Positions 50,483-60,419 of a stretch of 64,000 bases of DNA are shown piece after piece (the first letter of the stretch is position 1; every line of letters starts with the position of its first letter). Under the pieces are notes generated by a model. It was not told the DNA's origin. It made no database searches and worked only from the letters and a program-made list of their open reading frames with translations. The translations under genes were made by a program, and so were the position numbers. Origin of the DNA: an uncultured Bacteroidota bacterium (GTDB taxonomy: Bacteria; Bacteroidota; Bacteroidia; Flavobacteriales; Flavobacteriaceae); NCBI GenBank assembly GCA_902526165.1, contig CABZKA010000001.1:1-64000 (forward strand), in the 5' to 3' direction.

Positions 50483-51586
50483 TTGAAAACTAAAGTTGCA
50501 ATAATCGGCACCAATGGTATTCCTGCAAAATACGGTGGATTTGAGACCCTTGCCGAATTTCTTGCTAAAAATCTTAACAAAGAATTTGATATTAGTGTTT
50601 ATTGCTCTAAAAAGGAAAATGAGGATAAAATAAATACTTACCTAAATTCTAAATTAATTTATCTGCCATTTAAAGCTAATGGATGGCAATCTATTCTTTA
50701 TGATGCTTTCAGTATAATTCATGCATTTCTGCATTCGGAGGTTTTGCTAATCCTTGGTTTTTCAGGTGTTTTTGCATTCCCCCTTAAAATCTTTTTTAAA
50801 AAAAAGAAAATAATATTTAATATAGGAGGAATTGAGTGGAAAAAAGTCAGGGGCAGTAAAATTTTTGGAATATTTGAAATTACTGCAAAAAAAATATTTG
50901 AAAAAATCTGTATTCATTTTTCTGATATAGTAGTAACAGATAACAAGGTACTGTGGGATTATGTTTATGAAAAATATAATATTCAAAGCAAATTAATCGA
51001 ATATGGTGGTGACCATGCTATAAAAATGCCTGTTACAAATGAACTTAAGAATAAATATTCTTTCCTCAATAACCACTATGATATCTCAATTTCAAGATCT
51101 CAAGAAGATATGAATATTCATTTACTTATTGAGGCATACAAACGAATTCCAAATAGAAACTTAGTAATTATCTCAAATTGGAATTCATCAAATTACGGTA
51201 AAAAATTGATTAAGGATAATCAAGGAAAACATAGTAATATTTTTTTTCAGGATGCAATTTATGAATTAGACATATTGAACGCAATTAGAAGTAATGGTAA
51301 AATATATTATCATACTCACTCACTCTGTGGGACAGCCCCATCGTTAACTGAGGCAATGAATTTAGGGTTGCCAATTTTATGTTATGATTTGGATACTAAT
51401 CGGTCAACAACAGAGGAAAAATCTTTTTATTTTAAAGATTCTGATTCACTAATTAATATAGTTACTAATTTAACTGAGATGGAACTAAAGGTACTATCAA
51501 AAAACATGCTTAGTGTAGCAAGTAAAAGATATACCTGGAAGCGAATAACGAAACTTTATAAGAAATGTGTCCAAAACTTAATATAA
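50483..51586 (+). CDS. DUF1972/GT4-like glycosyltransferase (rhamnosyltransferase-like)
   Basis: KVAIIGTNGIPAKYGGFETLAEFLAKNL, YGGDHA, GTAPSLTEAMNLGLPILCYD; TTG start. Confidence 0.87.
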   Translation: MKTKVAIIGTNGIPAKYGGFETLAEFLAKNLNKEFDISVYCSKKENEDKINTYLNSKLIYLPFKANGWQSILYDAFSIIHAFLHSEVLLILGFSGVFAFPLKIFFKKKKIIFNIGGIEWKKVRGSKIFGIFEITAKKIFEKICIHFSDIVVTDNKVLWDYVYEKYNIQSKLIEYGGDHAIKMPVTNELKNKYSFLNNHYDISISRSQEDMNIHLLIEAYKRIPNRNLVIISNWNSSNYGKKLIKDNQGKHSNIFFQDAIYELDILNAIRSNGKIYYHTHSLCGTAPSLTEAMNLGLPILCYDLDTNRSTTEEKSFYFKDSDSLINIVTNLTEMELKVLSKNMLSVASKRYTWKRITKLYKKCVQNLI

Positions 51587-51590
51587 ATTT

Positions 51591-52547
51591 ATGAGAATTT
51601 TAATTTACGGTTTTGGCAGAATGGGTTTAACTCATTTTACTATCCTAAACTCAATTAATGAAAATTTAAAATTTACTATTATTGAGCCAAATAGATTTTT
51701 GCTATCAATTTTAAATAAAAATTTTCCAAATGTAAATTTTTTAAAAGATGATTCTTCGTTGAAGGAACCATATGACATAAGTTTAATTACAGCCCCTCCT
51801 TTTGCTCACTTGAAATTGCTCAAGAAATGCTTAAAAAGAGGCGATAAAAAAGTATTTATTGAAAAACCTTTTGGTGGATATACAAATATTTATGATGATT
51901 ATTTAAACCAAACAAAAAATTTATATGTTGGTTATGTATTGAGATTTAATCCGTGTATTCAATGGATTAAAAATAAAATATCTAAAAAAAATATTTTCTC
52001 AGTTAAAGGTCAATTTCTAAGCAGTACTTTGAACAAAAGACCTGTGGGGTGGAGAAATGGACCTTTTTCCGGAGTTTTAAATGAAGTAGGCTCACATGTT
52101 ATCGATTTAATTCAATACATAACAGAGTGTAAAAGTATGGAAGTTAATCACTGCAAAATACAGTCAGTTATCTCTGATGTAGATGATATTTTAGATGCTG
52201 AGCTAATTTCTAATGATGGAGTTAATATTAGTTTACATTTTAATTGGGTAAAAAAAAATATTAGAAAACCTGTTTTTAAGTTAGAGATTGTTATGAAAGA
52301 TGGTTTAAAATATTTAATTGATCAACAAGAAATAGTAATAAGGAACAATAAAGAAGAAAAAAGTGATAAAATTTCAGTAACAGACATTGCTGAAACAGTT
52401 CCATTTTATTTACGAGGTATTGATTTCAGTAAGCAAATGGAGGATCTTTTAAATGATTGTTCAACAATAGCTAGTGTAGAAGATGGATTGCAGGTTAATA
52501 AAGTAATTAATAAAATAATGTTACATGAAGGTAATTTTAGGAGATAA
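51591..52547 (+). CDS. Gfo/Idh/MocA family oxidoreductase
   Basis: RILIYGFGRMGLTHFTILN, FIEKPFGG, GVLNEVGSHVIDLIQYI. Confidence 0.87.
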   Translation: MRILIYGFGRMGLTHFTILNSINENLKFTIIEPNRFLLSILNKNFPNVNFLKDDSSLKEPYDISLITAPPFAHLKLLKKCLKRGDKKVFIEKPFGGYTNIYDDYLNQTKNLYVGYVLRFNPCIQWIKNKISKKNIFSVKGQFLSSTLNKRPVGWRNGPFSGVLNEVGSHVIDLIQYITECKSMEVNHCKIQSVISDVDDILDAELISNDGVNISLHFNWVKKNIRKPVFKLEIVMKDGLKYLIDQQEIVIRNNKEEKSDKISVTDIAETVPFYLRGIDFSKQMEDLLNDCSTIASVEDGLQVNKVINKIMLHEGNFRR

Positions 52548-53367
52548 TCAGTTTTTCGGAGTAAATCATTTTAATTTAAAAAAGGGCGAAAAGATGAAAC
52601 TTAAATTTGACTCAGTAAAAAAAATTGAAGTTTTTATTAATGACTCCTTAAATATTGGTTTAGATGGATTTATGATTAATTCAAATAATACTGGATATGA
52701 ATTGATCTCTCAAACTGATTTTAAAAAAAATAAAGAGATTCACTACAGTATTCCATATCCACACAAGTATGCTAACATGGTTAATGAAAAAGGTATGTTA
52801 AGTATGTTAAATTACATCATCAAAAATACATATTTCATTAAAAACATTTTAATTGGAATAAAATTGATTTTTACAAGAAATGTTAAATACCTCATTCCTC
52901 TTGTCTTAGATGTTGAGGTTCCATCAAATTTAAAAAAAGGAAGTTATATATATATGCAAAATGTTGTTACTGATTTACTAGTTGGTATGGGGAAGGGTGA
53001 TTTAATTATAGATTTTATAAATACTGTTACTAAATTAGGATATAAGCCTGGACTGATTACTCTCAATCCAGTTAAGTTAAATGAAATTTTAACTGTCAAT
53101 GATAAAATCTTAAAAGTTAAAGAATTGATTGTTTGTTTTAACATAAATAAACAAGGCTTTAATACTTTCCCCTCCAAAAAAGCCGTTGAAAATTTTATAA
53201 ATTCTAAACCGAGATATAAGACCATGGGTATGAGTGTATTTGCCAGTGGGGCGGCTGGAATTTCTGAATCAATTAAATACCTAAAAAAATTAAAATTAGA
53301 TTATGTTGTATTTGGAACCTCTAAATTAAAAAATGTAAAATCTAACTTTGAATTATTAAAAAAGTGA
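52525..53367 (+). CDS. Uncharacterised protein, possibly TIM-barrel/aldo-keto-reductase-like
   Basis: 280 aa; MKVILGDNQFFGVNHFN ... MGMSVFASGAAGISESIKYLKKLKLDYVVFGTSKLKNVKSNFELL; 23-nt overlap with upstream gene. Confidence 0.6.
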   Translation: MKVILGDNQFFGVNHFNLKKGEKMKLKFDSVKKIEVFINDSLNIGLDGFMINSNNTGYELISQTDFKKNKEIHYSIPYPHKYANMVNEKGMLSMLNYIIKNTYFIKNILIGIKLIFTRNVKYLIPLVLDVEVPSNLKKGSYIYMQNVVTDLLVGMGKGDLIIDFINTVTKLGYKPGLITLNPVKLNEILTVNDKILKVKELIVCFNINKQGFNTFPSKKAVENFINSKPRYKTMGMSVFASGAAGISESIKYLKKLKLDYVVFGTSKLKNVKSNFELLKK

Positions 53368-53389
53368 TTTTAAAATTATATATACTCAA

Positions 53390-54277
53390 ATGAAAATCTT
53401 TTTAACTGGTGCTTCTGGATTTATTGGGAAAAATTTCATTTCTTATTTTGATAATAAGTTTTCAGTTGACACTTACAAAAGGGGTTCAAATTTTGAAATT
53501 AATCATGAAGTTGTTGTTCATTTAGCAGGAAAAGCACATGATTTAAAAAACACTTCGATGGACAGTGAATATTACGAAGTAAATACTAATTTAACAAAGA
53601 AAATATATAAAGAGTTTTTGGGCTCTAAAGCCAAGGTTTTTATTTTGTTAAGTTCAGTTAAGGCAGTTGCAGATAGCGTAGATGGAATACTTACTGAAGA
53701 TTTAACCCCATCACCTGAAACTCACTATGGTAAGAGTAAATTACTAGCAGAACAATATATTTTATCTCAACATCTAAGTGATTCCAAACGATTTTTTATA
53801 TTAAGACCTTGTATGGTTCATGGTCCCCACAACAGAGGCAATTTAAATTTGCTCTACAAACTAATTTCAAAAAATATTCCTTGGATTTTAGGTTCCTATG
53901 AAAATAAGCGTTCATATTGCAGTATTGAAAATTTATTATTCATAATTTATGAAATTATTCATAATGATAATATTAAATCTGGAATTTATAATGTCGCAGA
54001 TGATATACCAATTTCAACAAATGAACTGATTTCGATAATTGCAAAATCTCAAAATAAGAAAGCAAAAATTTTTAAAATATCTAAAAATATCATAAAATGT
54101 ATAGCGAAAATTGGTGATATTTTTAAATTACCTTTGAATACTGTTAGCTTAAATAAATTAACAAATTCATATGTTGTTAGTAATCATAAAATATTAAATC
54201 ATATTGGAAAACCATTACCAATTAGCTCTAAAAATGGACTCATAAAAACTTTTGATTATTTTAATAGTAATGAATAA
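53390..54277 (+). CDS. NAD-dependent epimerase/reductase (WbpV/WbpK-like)
   Basis: KIFLTGASGFIGKNFISYF, VVHLAGKAHDLKN, ETHYGKSKLLAEQYIL, LRPCMVHGPHNRGNL. Confidence 0.85.
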   Translation: MKIFLTGASGFIGKNFISYFDNKFSVDTYKRGSNFEINHEVVVHLAGKAHDLKNTSMDSEYYEVNTNLTKKIYKEFLGSKAKVFILLSSVKAVADSVDGILTEDLTPSPETHYGKSKLLAEQYILSQHLSDSKRFFILRPCMVHGPHNRGNLNLLYKLISKNIPWILGSYENKRSYCSIENLLFIIYEIIHNDNIKSGIYNVADDIPISTNELISIIAKSQNKKAKIFKISKNIIKCIAKIGDIFKLPLNTVSLNKLTNSYVVSNHKILNHIGKPLPISSKNGLIKTFDYFNSNE

Positions 54278-54308
54278 ATTAATTAAAGTCAGAAACAAAT
54301 AAGTTATA

Positions 54309-55484
54309 ATGTATACAGAATCTATAATCAAGAAATATATAAATTTTGATAGCGATTTATCAAAGTTTAAAGAAGATATTTCTAAACAAATTAATAAAAA
54401 AAATATATTAGTTATCGGAGGAGCAGGAACTATTGGTTCAAATTATATCAAACAATTATTGATTTATAAACCATCAAAAATCACTGTTGTAGATATTAAT
54501 GAGAATGGATTAACAGAGTTAACTAGAGATTTACGAAGCTCAAGTCTTTTAGATTATAACCCACAATACATTACATATCCTGTAAACTTACTTAGTAGCA
54601 CGTTTGATAAAATTTTCAATAGTAACGACTGGGGAGTTGTTGCGAACTTCTCAGCTCACAAACATGTCAGATCCGAAAAAGATAAAATCTCTGTCGAAGC
54701 CTTATTAAAGAATAATATTTTTGGCGCAATTAAACTTTTGGATCTATGTGAAAAAAAACCTCCAAAATACTTTTTTAGTGTATCGACCGACAAGGCAGCC
54801 AACCCTGTCAACATAATGGGTGCGTCAAAGAGTTTAATGGAAAAATTAATTATTTCAAAAAAGAAAAAATTTAGAGTGTCTACCGCTAGATTTGCCAATG
54901 TTGCCTTCTCTAACGGAAGTCTTTTGGATGGTTTTACTAATAGAGTTAAAAAAAGACAACCACTATCTTGCCCAAGTGATATTAAGCGTTTTTTTGTTAC
55001 ACCAGAACAATCTGGTCAGATATGCTTACTGGCTACCTTCTTGGCTAAAAGTGGAAGTATTTTCTTTCCAAAACTAGATTTTGAGAATCATCAAATTTTT
55101 TTTAAAAAAATTGCGTTAGATTTTTTACGTAAAAATGGTTTTGATCCTTTATTAGTTGATTCAGAAAAAGAAGCTAAAGACTATGATTTCAGAAAAAATA
55201 ATAATCAATACCCCATATTTTTTTTCACCACTGATACATCTGGTGAAAAAACTTTTGAGGAATTCTATACAGAGGATGAAGATTGTAAAATTGATTTTTT
55301 TGACTCATTGGGATTTATTAATTCGGAAGATATAAAGATATCATCTGAAAACGTAAAAAATGATTTTAATTCACTGTTTGAAAATCCAAAATCAACAAAG
55401 CGAGATATCATTAGTTTATTAAAAAAATATGTACCTAGTTTTTTACACATTGAAACTGGGAAAAATTTAGATCAAAAAATGTAA
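54309..55484 (+). CDS. Polysaccharide biosynthesis nucleoside-diphosphate-sugar dehydratase (CapD/FlaA1-like)
   Basis: ILVIGGAGTIGSNYIKQLL, VVANFSAHKHVRSEKDKISVEALLKNNIFGAIKLLDL, STDKAANPVNIMGASKSLMEKLI. Confidence 0.85.
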   Translation: MYTESIIKKYINFDSDLSKFKEDISKQINKKNILVIGGAGTIGSNYIKQLLIYKPSKITVVDINENGLTELTRDLRSSSLLDYNPQYITYPVNLLSSTFDKIFNSNDWGVVANFSAHKHVRSEKDKISVEALLKNNIFGAIKLLDLCEKKPPKYFFSVSTDKAANPVNIMGASKSLMEKLIISKKKKFRVSTARFANVAFSNGSLLDGFTNRVKKRQPLSCPSDIKRFFVTPEQSGQICLLATFLAKSGSIFFPKLDFENHQIFFKKIALDFLRKNGFDPLLVDSEKEAKDYDFRKNNNQYPIFFFTTDTSGEKTFEEFYTEDEDCKIDFFDSLGFINSEDIKISSENVKNDFNSLFENPKSTKRDIISLLKKYVPSFLHIETGKNLDQKM

Positions 55485-55487
55485 TAA

Positions 55488-56153
55488 ATGTATTTGATTT
55501 TAAAGCGACTTTTCGATATAAATGTAAGCCTAATTGCATTAATTTTATTACTTCCCGTTTTTATTCCAATTATTGTAGTTTTAAAATTTACTGCTGAAGG
55601 TGAAATATTTTATTTGCAAGAACGTTATGGACTTAAAAATTCAAAATTTAAAATTTTAAAATTTGCAACAATGCTCAAAAACTCAATGAACATAGGATCA
55701 GGCAGTATTACTTTAAGTAATGATCCAAGAGTTACTAGTGTGGGTTCTTTTTTACGTAAGACAAAAATTAATGAATTGCCACAAATAATCAATATAATCC
55801 GAGGGGAATTAAGCTTAGTGGGACCAAGACCCTTAGTAGAAAAAACTTTTTCAGCTTATAATAAAAAAATCCAATCCAAAATATATAACGTTAAACCTGG
55901 TTTAACAGGCATAGGTTCAATAATTTACAGGGACGAGGAATCAATAATATCAGCAATTAAAGAAGATGACCCTCATAAATATTATTCAAAGGTAATTGCT
56001 CCTCATAAAGGAGCTTTAGAAATGTGGTACCAAGATAATGCATCATTTTCTTTAGATTTAAAAATAATTTTCGTCACAGCTTTCGTTGTTGTTTTTCCCA
56101 ACAGTAAAATTTATAATTATCTATTTAAGAATCTCCCACAAAGAAATTTTTAA
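55488..56153 (+). CDS. Undecaprenyl-phosphate sugar phosphotransferase (bacterial sugar transferase, PglC/WcaJ-like)
   Basis: LKRLFDINVSLIALILLLPVFIPIIVVLKF, FLRKTKINELPQIINIIRGELSLVGPRPLVEK, VKPGLTGIGSI. Confidence 0.92.
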   Translation: MYLILKRLFDINVSLIALILLLPVFIPIIVVLKFTAEGEIFYLQERYGLKNSKFKILKFATMLKNSMNIGSGSITLSNDPRVTSVGSFLRKTKINELPQIINIIRGELSLVGPRPLVEKTFSAYNKKIQSKIYNVKPGLTGIGSIIYRDEESIISAIKEDDPHKYYSKVIAPHKGALEMWYQDNASFSLDLKIIFVTAFVVVFPNSKIYNYLFKNLPQRNF

Positions 56154-57180
56154 TTTTTAAAATGGAGTAATTTCTAAATGCTTTATTTGTCAATAGTTCT
56201 TTGATTTGTTTTATTCTCCGACGTATATAATCAAAAACGAATACTAATCCCTCATCAAAAAAGTAGTATATCTTAAAATTTGACTTTAGTTTAAGCCTTA
56301 AACAGTCAATTTTACCATACCTACTAATATAAATTTTCCCCAAATTAAGATTTAAGTAATCTAGTACCATAAAATAATTATCAAGATATTTATTAGAATT
56401 AATTTCCCATTTTTCATTGATTTTATATTTTTCTATCAGCTTATTGTGATCGTAAATTGTTCGAAAGCTATAGCTTAACTTTTTATATCCATTGTCATTT
56501 ATTTGGAAGTTGTAGATATTATGTAAAAACTGATTAAGCTTACTTAAAGTATAATAACCATACAAATTTGTTTTTGTTTCCATTGTGTTGTTGTAAAGAT
56601 CATTATATAATTTTTTTGATCTAACCATTCTTGTGTGAATTTCAACAGCAAAATTTTTTTTTTTGTGACTTAGCCTAGGTAAATGCTTAGGATCAATTTC
56701 ATAAATTAATTGATTATTGACATTTTCATAACCATTTTCTTTTAAAATATTTTGTGTTTTCAAACCATTATTTTTTGAAACAAGAATGTCAATATCTCCA
56801 ACCATTCTTTCGCCCAGTTCATCATAAATTTTATTTACAATATTTGCAGAGCCTTTGAGTAATGCATATTCAATTTTATTTTTGGTTAGAACTTGTACTA
56901 TTTCGTTTATCTCCTCTATTAACTTTAGATTTCTTTCAGAATTAATTTTATATATTTCTTTTAAATAGCATAACAAATCATTTGGAATCATTTTATCAAG
57001 TTTCTTTACAATTAAGTTGTGATAAAGACTTGGAAGCATTAAATGGGAACTTGCTAAAAAAATTAATTTATTGAAATCTACTTTTTTAAAAACCTTTTTA
57101 TTAATTTTTGTATTTCCAAACAAAATTTCAATTAATAAACTTTCCTCCTTAAATACATTTTTTTGGCGAGATATCTTCAT
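56125..57180 (-). CDS. Nucleotidyltransferase-family protein
   Basis: YALLKGSANIVNKIYDELGERMVGDIDILV (MNT-like) and NFAVEIHTRMV; convergent overlap with the sugar transferase. Confidence 0.72.
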   Translation of the reverse strand: MKISRQKNVFKEESLLIEILFGNTKINKKVFKKVDFNKLIFLASSHLMLPSLYHNLIVKKLDKMIPNDLLCYLKEIYKINSERNLKLIEEINEIVQVLTKNKIEYALLKGSANIVNKIYDELGERMVGDIDILVSKNNGLKTQNILKENGYENVNNQLIYEIDPKHLPRLSHKKKNFAVEIHTRMVRSKKLYNDLYNNTMETKTNLYGYYTLSKLNQFLHNIYNFQINDNGYKKLSYSFRTIYDHNKLIEKYKINEKWEINSNKYLDNYFMVLDYLNLNLGKIYISRYGKIDCLRLKLKSNFKIYYFFDEGLVFVFDYIRRRIKQIKELLTNKAFRNYSILKIKNFFVGDS

Positions 57181-57203
57181 TTAATTTTTATAAAAATAGA
57201 TAT

Positions 57204-57211
57204 TATTTTTG
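57204..57211 (+). promoter_or_regulatory. Candidate Bacteroidota -7 element (TATTTTTG) upstream of wza
   Basis: Matches TAnnTTTG in the divergent gap before the export genes; AT-rich context limits weight. Confidence 0.3.
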
Positions 57212-57242
57212 TAGTTTTGGCGTGCTGTATTCAAATGTATAG

Positions 57243-58004
57243 ATGAAAAATTTTTTTTGTTTTTTGCTTATTTTTTTTCTTATATCTTGTTCTTCAAAAA
57301 AAGATATCCTCTACTTTAATAACTCAGAAGAATACGCTGAATCACAGTTAGATTTTCAAGAGCATATTATAAGTATTGATGATATTTTGAAAATTAGTAT
57401 AACTTCTGATAATGCTTTAGCTACACTTGATTTAGATCCAAAATTTGCTCCTGTCAACTCAAATTCAACTATTGAAAGTTTAAAACTGGAGGGATTTATA
57501 GTTGATTCGAATGGTGAAATTTTCATCCCATCCATTGGCGGACTTAAGGTTGTTGGCATAACGAAAGTTGAGCTTAGAAACCTAATTATAAATAAAATTA
57601 TTGATGGAAATCTATTAATGAATCCAAATGTTGATGTTAAAATTCTAAATTTACATTTTACTATACTCGGTGAAGTAAATAGACCAGGAAGGTATGAATA
57701 TATAAATAATAATATCTCAATTTTAGAAGCGATTGGTATGGCTGGAGATCTTACAATAACTGGAAAAAGAAATGATGTTATAATTGTAAGAAATGATAAT
57801 GGCTTTAAAAAAGTACATTCCATTGATTTAACAGATATTAGTACCTTGTCAAGTAATTTTTTTCAAATTATCTCTGGAGATGTAATTATAGTGAATCCAA
57901 ATTCAACAAGGGTTAAAAATGCTGGAATTATTGGAAATTCAGGAACATTATTAAGTCTACTTTCTTTTATTTTATCATCAATTATTGTGATAACTAATAG
58001 ATAA
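57243..58004 (+). CDS. wza: Polysaccharide export outer-membrane lipoprotein
   Basis: Lipoprotein signal FFLISCSS; DDILKISITSDN; ITILGEVNRPGRYEY-like motif (FTILGEVNRPGRYEYINNNISILEAIGMAGDLT). Confidence 0.93.
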   Translation: MKNFFCFLLIFFLISCSSKKDILYFNNSEEYAESQLDFQEHIISIDDILKISITSDNALATLDLDPKFAPVNSNSTIESLKLEGFIVDSNGEIFIPSIGGLKVVGITKVELRNLIINKIIDGNLLMNPNVDVKILNLHFTILGEVNRPGRYEYINNNISILEAIGMAGDLTITGKRNDVIIVRNDNGFKKVHSIDLTDISTLSSNFFQIISGDVIIVNPNSTRVKNAGIIGNSGTLLSLLSFILSSIIVITNR

Positions 58005-58015
58005 AAATTATTTAA

Positions 58016-60418
58016 ATGGAATCTAATCTAAATGAAAATTTAAAAAACGACACAATAGATACTTTAAAACTCAAAAGTAGCTTGCAAAGATATTTTTCAT
58101 TTTGGTACATGTTTTTAATTTCAATTAGTATTTCAATTGCCGTCTGTTTTATTTATTTAAGATATACCAATTTTAAGTATGAATCGAATGCAACTATTGA
58201 AATTATTGATAAGGCTCAGGATACTGAAATGTCTCTTCCAACAGCCAAAACCATTTTTAACAGATCAATGATAAATTTAGATAATGAAATTGGTGTAATA
58301 ACTTCCTTTGACTTACATAAAAGGGTCGTCCAATTACATGACCTAAATGTTCTTTTTTTTCACGTTGGTAATATTAAAACTTTACAGAAAGATAAATCTG
58401 AGTGGTTTGATGATTTTAAAATCGAATATAAAATAGACACAGACTCTGTTGTCACTAATCAATCTTATGATTTAACCTTTTCAAACAATAAATTAACTAT
58501 TGATCAATATAATAAAGGTGGAGACTTTGTTAAATCTTTTAAGTTTAATGACCTATCAACTTTTGGTAACAACAATGATTTACCTTTTGATCTTTCAATT
58601 CCAAGTAGTAGCTCCAATGACTACAGTTTCAAAAGGACAATTAAATTTTTTACAGTAGATGCTATCGCAGAATATTATCAGCTGTCCTTACAAGCTGTTC
58701 AAAGTGGAGAAAAAAGTGATCAAATAAAATTAACCTTAGTTCATGAGAACCCTTTAATTGCTAATAATTATTTGAATCATCTAATTAATGAATTTAATTT
58801 AGACGGTGTTCAGGATAGACAACTTGTGTTTAAAAGAACTATAGATTTTGTTGATTCTAGATTTGATTTAATTCTTGATGATTTGAAGTCGATTGAAAAT
58901 AGTAGAAAAGATTTTAAAAAAGAAAATAATTTAACTAATATTGAAGAGAACGCTTCCTTAACTATATCTCAAAAAATTAAATATGATACTGAGTTATTTG
59001 ATGTTAGAACTCAGTTAGATTTATGTGATCTATTACAAAAATCTATTACTGATGGTAAATTAGAATTAATGCCATTAAATATTGGTGTGAACAACTCGGA
59101 GATTAATGATTTAATTAAATTTTATAACGATTTAATTATACAAAGACAAAAATTATTGATTTCTGCGGGTTCCAAAAACAGCGCTGTTGTAAATATAGAA
59201 AATCAACTATCAAGTTATTCAATTAATATTAATAGTTCAATTGAAAACTATAAAAAGTCTTTGAATATTACTTTAAACAATTTAGTGAGTAAAGAAAAAG
59301 AGTTTAAAAACTTATCCTTTACAATACCTGACAAGGAAAACATACTAAGATCCATTGAAAGAGAATTAAATATAAAAGAATCTTTATTTCTTCTCTTATT
59401 ACAGAAAAGAGAGGAAGCTTCAATAAATTTTGCAGTTGTTAAACCATCCATAAAGGTAGTTGATAGTCCTAGACACCTTCTTCAACCAATAAGTCCAGTA
59501 CCAATAATTTATTATTTTGTTTCAATTATACTAGGGTTAGGAATCCCATTTCTATTTTTGTATATACGTTTTACTTTAGACACTAAAATTCATACCAGGG
59601 AATTATTGTTAAAACTATTACCAACATTGCCGATTTTGGGAGAAATCCCTTTAATTACAAATAAGAATTATAGAAATAGTTTATTGCCACTTGATGCGAG
59701 AAGCCCAATAACTGAAAGTTTTAGAATGCTAATGTCAAACATGAGTTTCACCAATTTTAAATTAGAAAAAAACCAATGTCAAGTCACTCTGGTTACATCA
59801 TCAGTTAAAGGTGAAGGTAAAACTCTTATTTCTACAAATCTAGCCCATGTTTTAACTGCAAAAAATAAGAAAGTCATATTAATTGGGGCAGATCTAAGAA
59901 ACCCACAAATACATAAACATATTAAGATTGATAAAAATATTAAGGGCATTTCTGATTATATTCACTCCAAATCAAATGATTACAGTGAATATATTTTAAA
60001 CCTTGATCATTTAAATAAAAATCTATTTTTTCTACTTTCAGGAACAATTCCCCCAAACCCAACCGATCTTTTAGGGTCTCAAAAATTCAAGGAATTAATT
60101 GAAAAGTTAAAAAATGAGTTTGACCATATTATAATTGATTCTGCTCCTTGCTTAATTGTTTCTGACACTTTTCAAATATCAAATTTGGCAGATAATACAG
60201 TTTATGTTGTTAGAGCTAATCACACTGATCAAAAGATTTTAGATTTTATTAATGAAACATCTTTAAAATTAGCATCAGTTGGTCTGGTTTTAAATTCAGT
60301 TGGATCCAGTGCTTCATATGGGTATAAGTATGGTTATCAATATGGATATAAATATGGCTATCGGTATGCTTATAACTACGGTTATGGTTACAATTATAAA
60401 TCTGATGATAATTCCTAA
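58016..60418 (+). CDS. wzc: Chain-length determinant/tyrosine autokinase
   Basis: Wzz-like N-terminus with TM segments; Walker A variant TSSVKGEGKTLISTNLA, Walker A' GADLRNPQIHK, HIIIDSAP; Tyr-rich C-terminal tail. Confidence 0.94.
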   Translation: MESNLNENLKNDTIDTLKLKSSLQRYFSFWYMFLISISISIAVCFIYLRYTNFKYESNATIEIIDKAQDTEMSLPTAKTIFNRSMINLDNEIGVITSFDLHKRVVQLHDLNVLFFHVGNIKTLQKDKSEWFDDFKIEYKIDTDSVVTNQSYDLTFSNNKLTIDQYNKGGDFVKSFKFNDLSTFGNNNDLPFDLSIPSSSSNDYSFKRTIKFFTVDAIAEYYQLSLQAVQSGEKSDQIKLTLVHENPLIANNYLNHLINEFNLDGVQDRQLVFKRTIDFVDSRFDLILDDLKSIENSRKDFKKENNLTNIEENASLTISQKIKYDTELFDVRTQLDLCDLLQKSITDGKLELMPLNIGVNNSEINDLIKFYNDLIIQRQKLLISAGSKNSAVVNIENQLSSYSININSSIENYKKSLNITLNNLVSKEKEFKNLSFTIPDKENILRSIERELNIKESLFLLLLQKREEASINFAVVKPSIKVVDSPRHLLQPISPVPIIYYFVSIILGLGIPFLFLYIRFTLDTKIHTRELLLKLLPTLPILGEIPLITNKNYRNSLLPLDARSPITESFRMLMSNMSFTNFKLEKNQCQVTLVTSSVKGEGKTLISTNLAHVLTAKNKKVILIGADLRNPQIHKHIKIDKNIKGISDYIHSKSNDYSEYILNLDHLNKNLFFLLSGTIPPNPTDLLGSQKFKELIEKLKNEFDHIIIDSAPCLIVSDTFQISNLADNTVYVVRANHTDQKILDFINETSLKLASVGLVLNSVGSSASYGYKYGYQYGYKYGYRYAYNYGYGYNYKSDDNS
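60317..60400 (+). repeat. 12-nt period tandem repeat (7 units) encoding Tyr-rich tail of Wzc
   Basis: Encodes YGYK-YGYQ-YGYK-YGYR-YAYN-YGYG-YNYK. Confidence 0.9.
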
Positions 60419-60419
60419 A

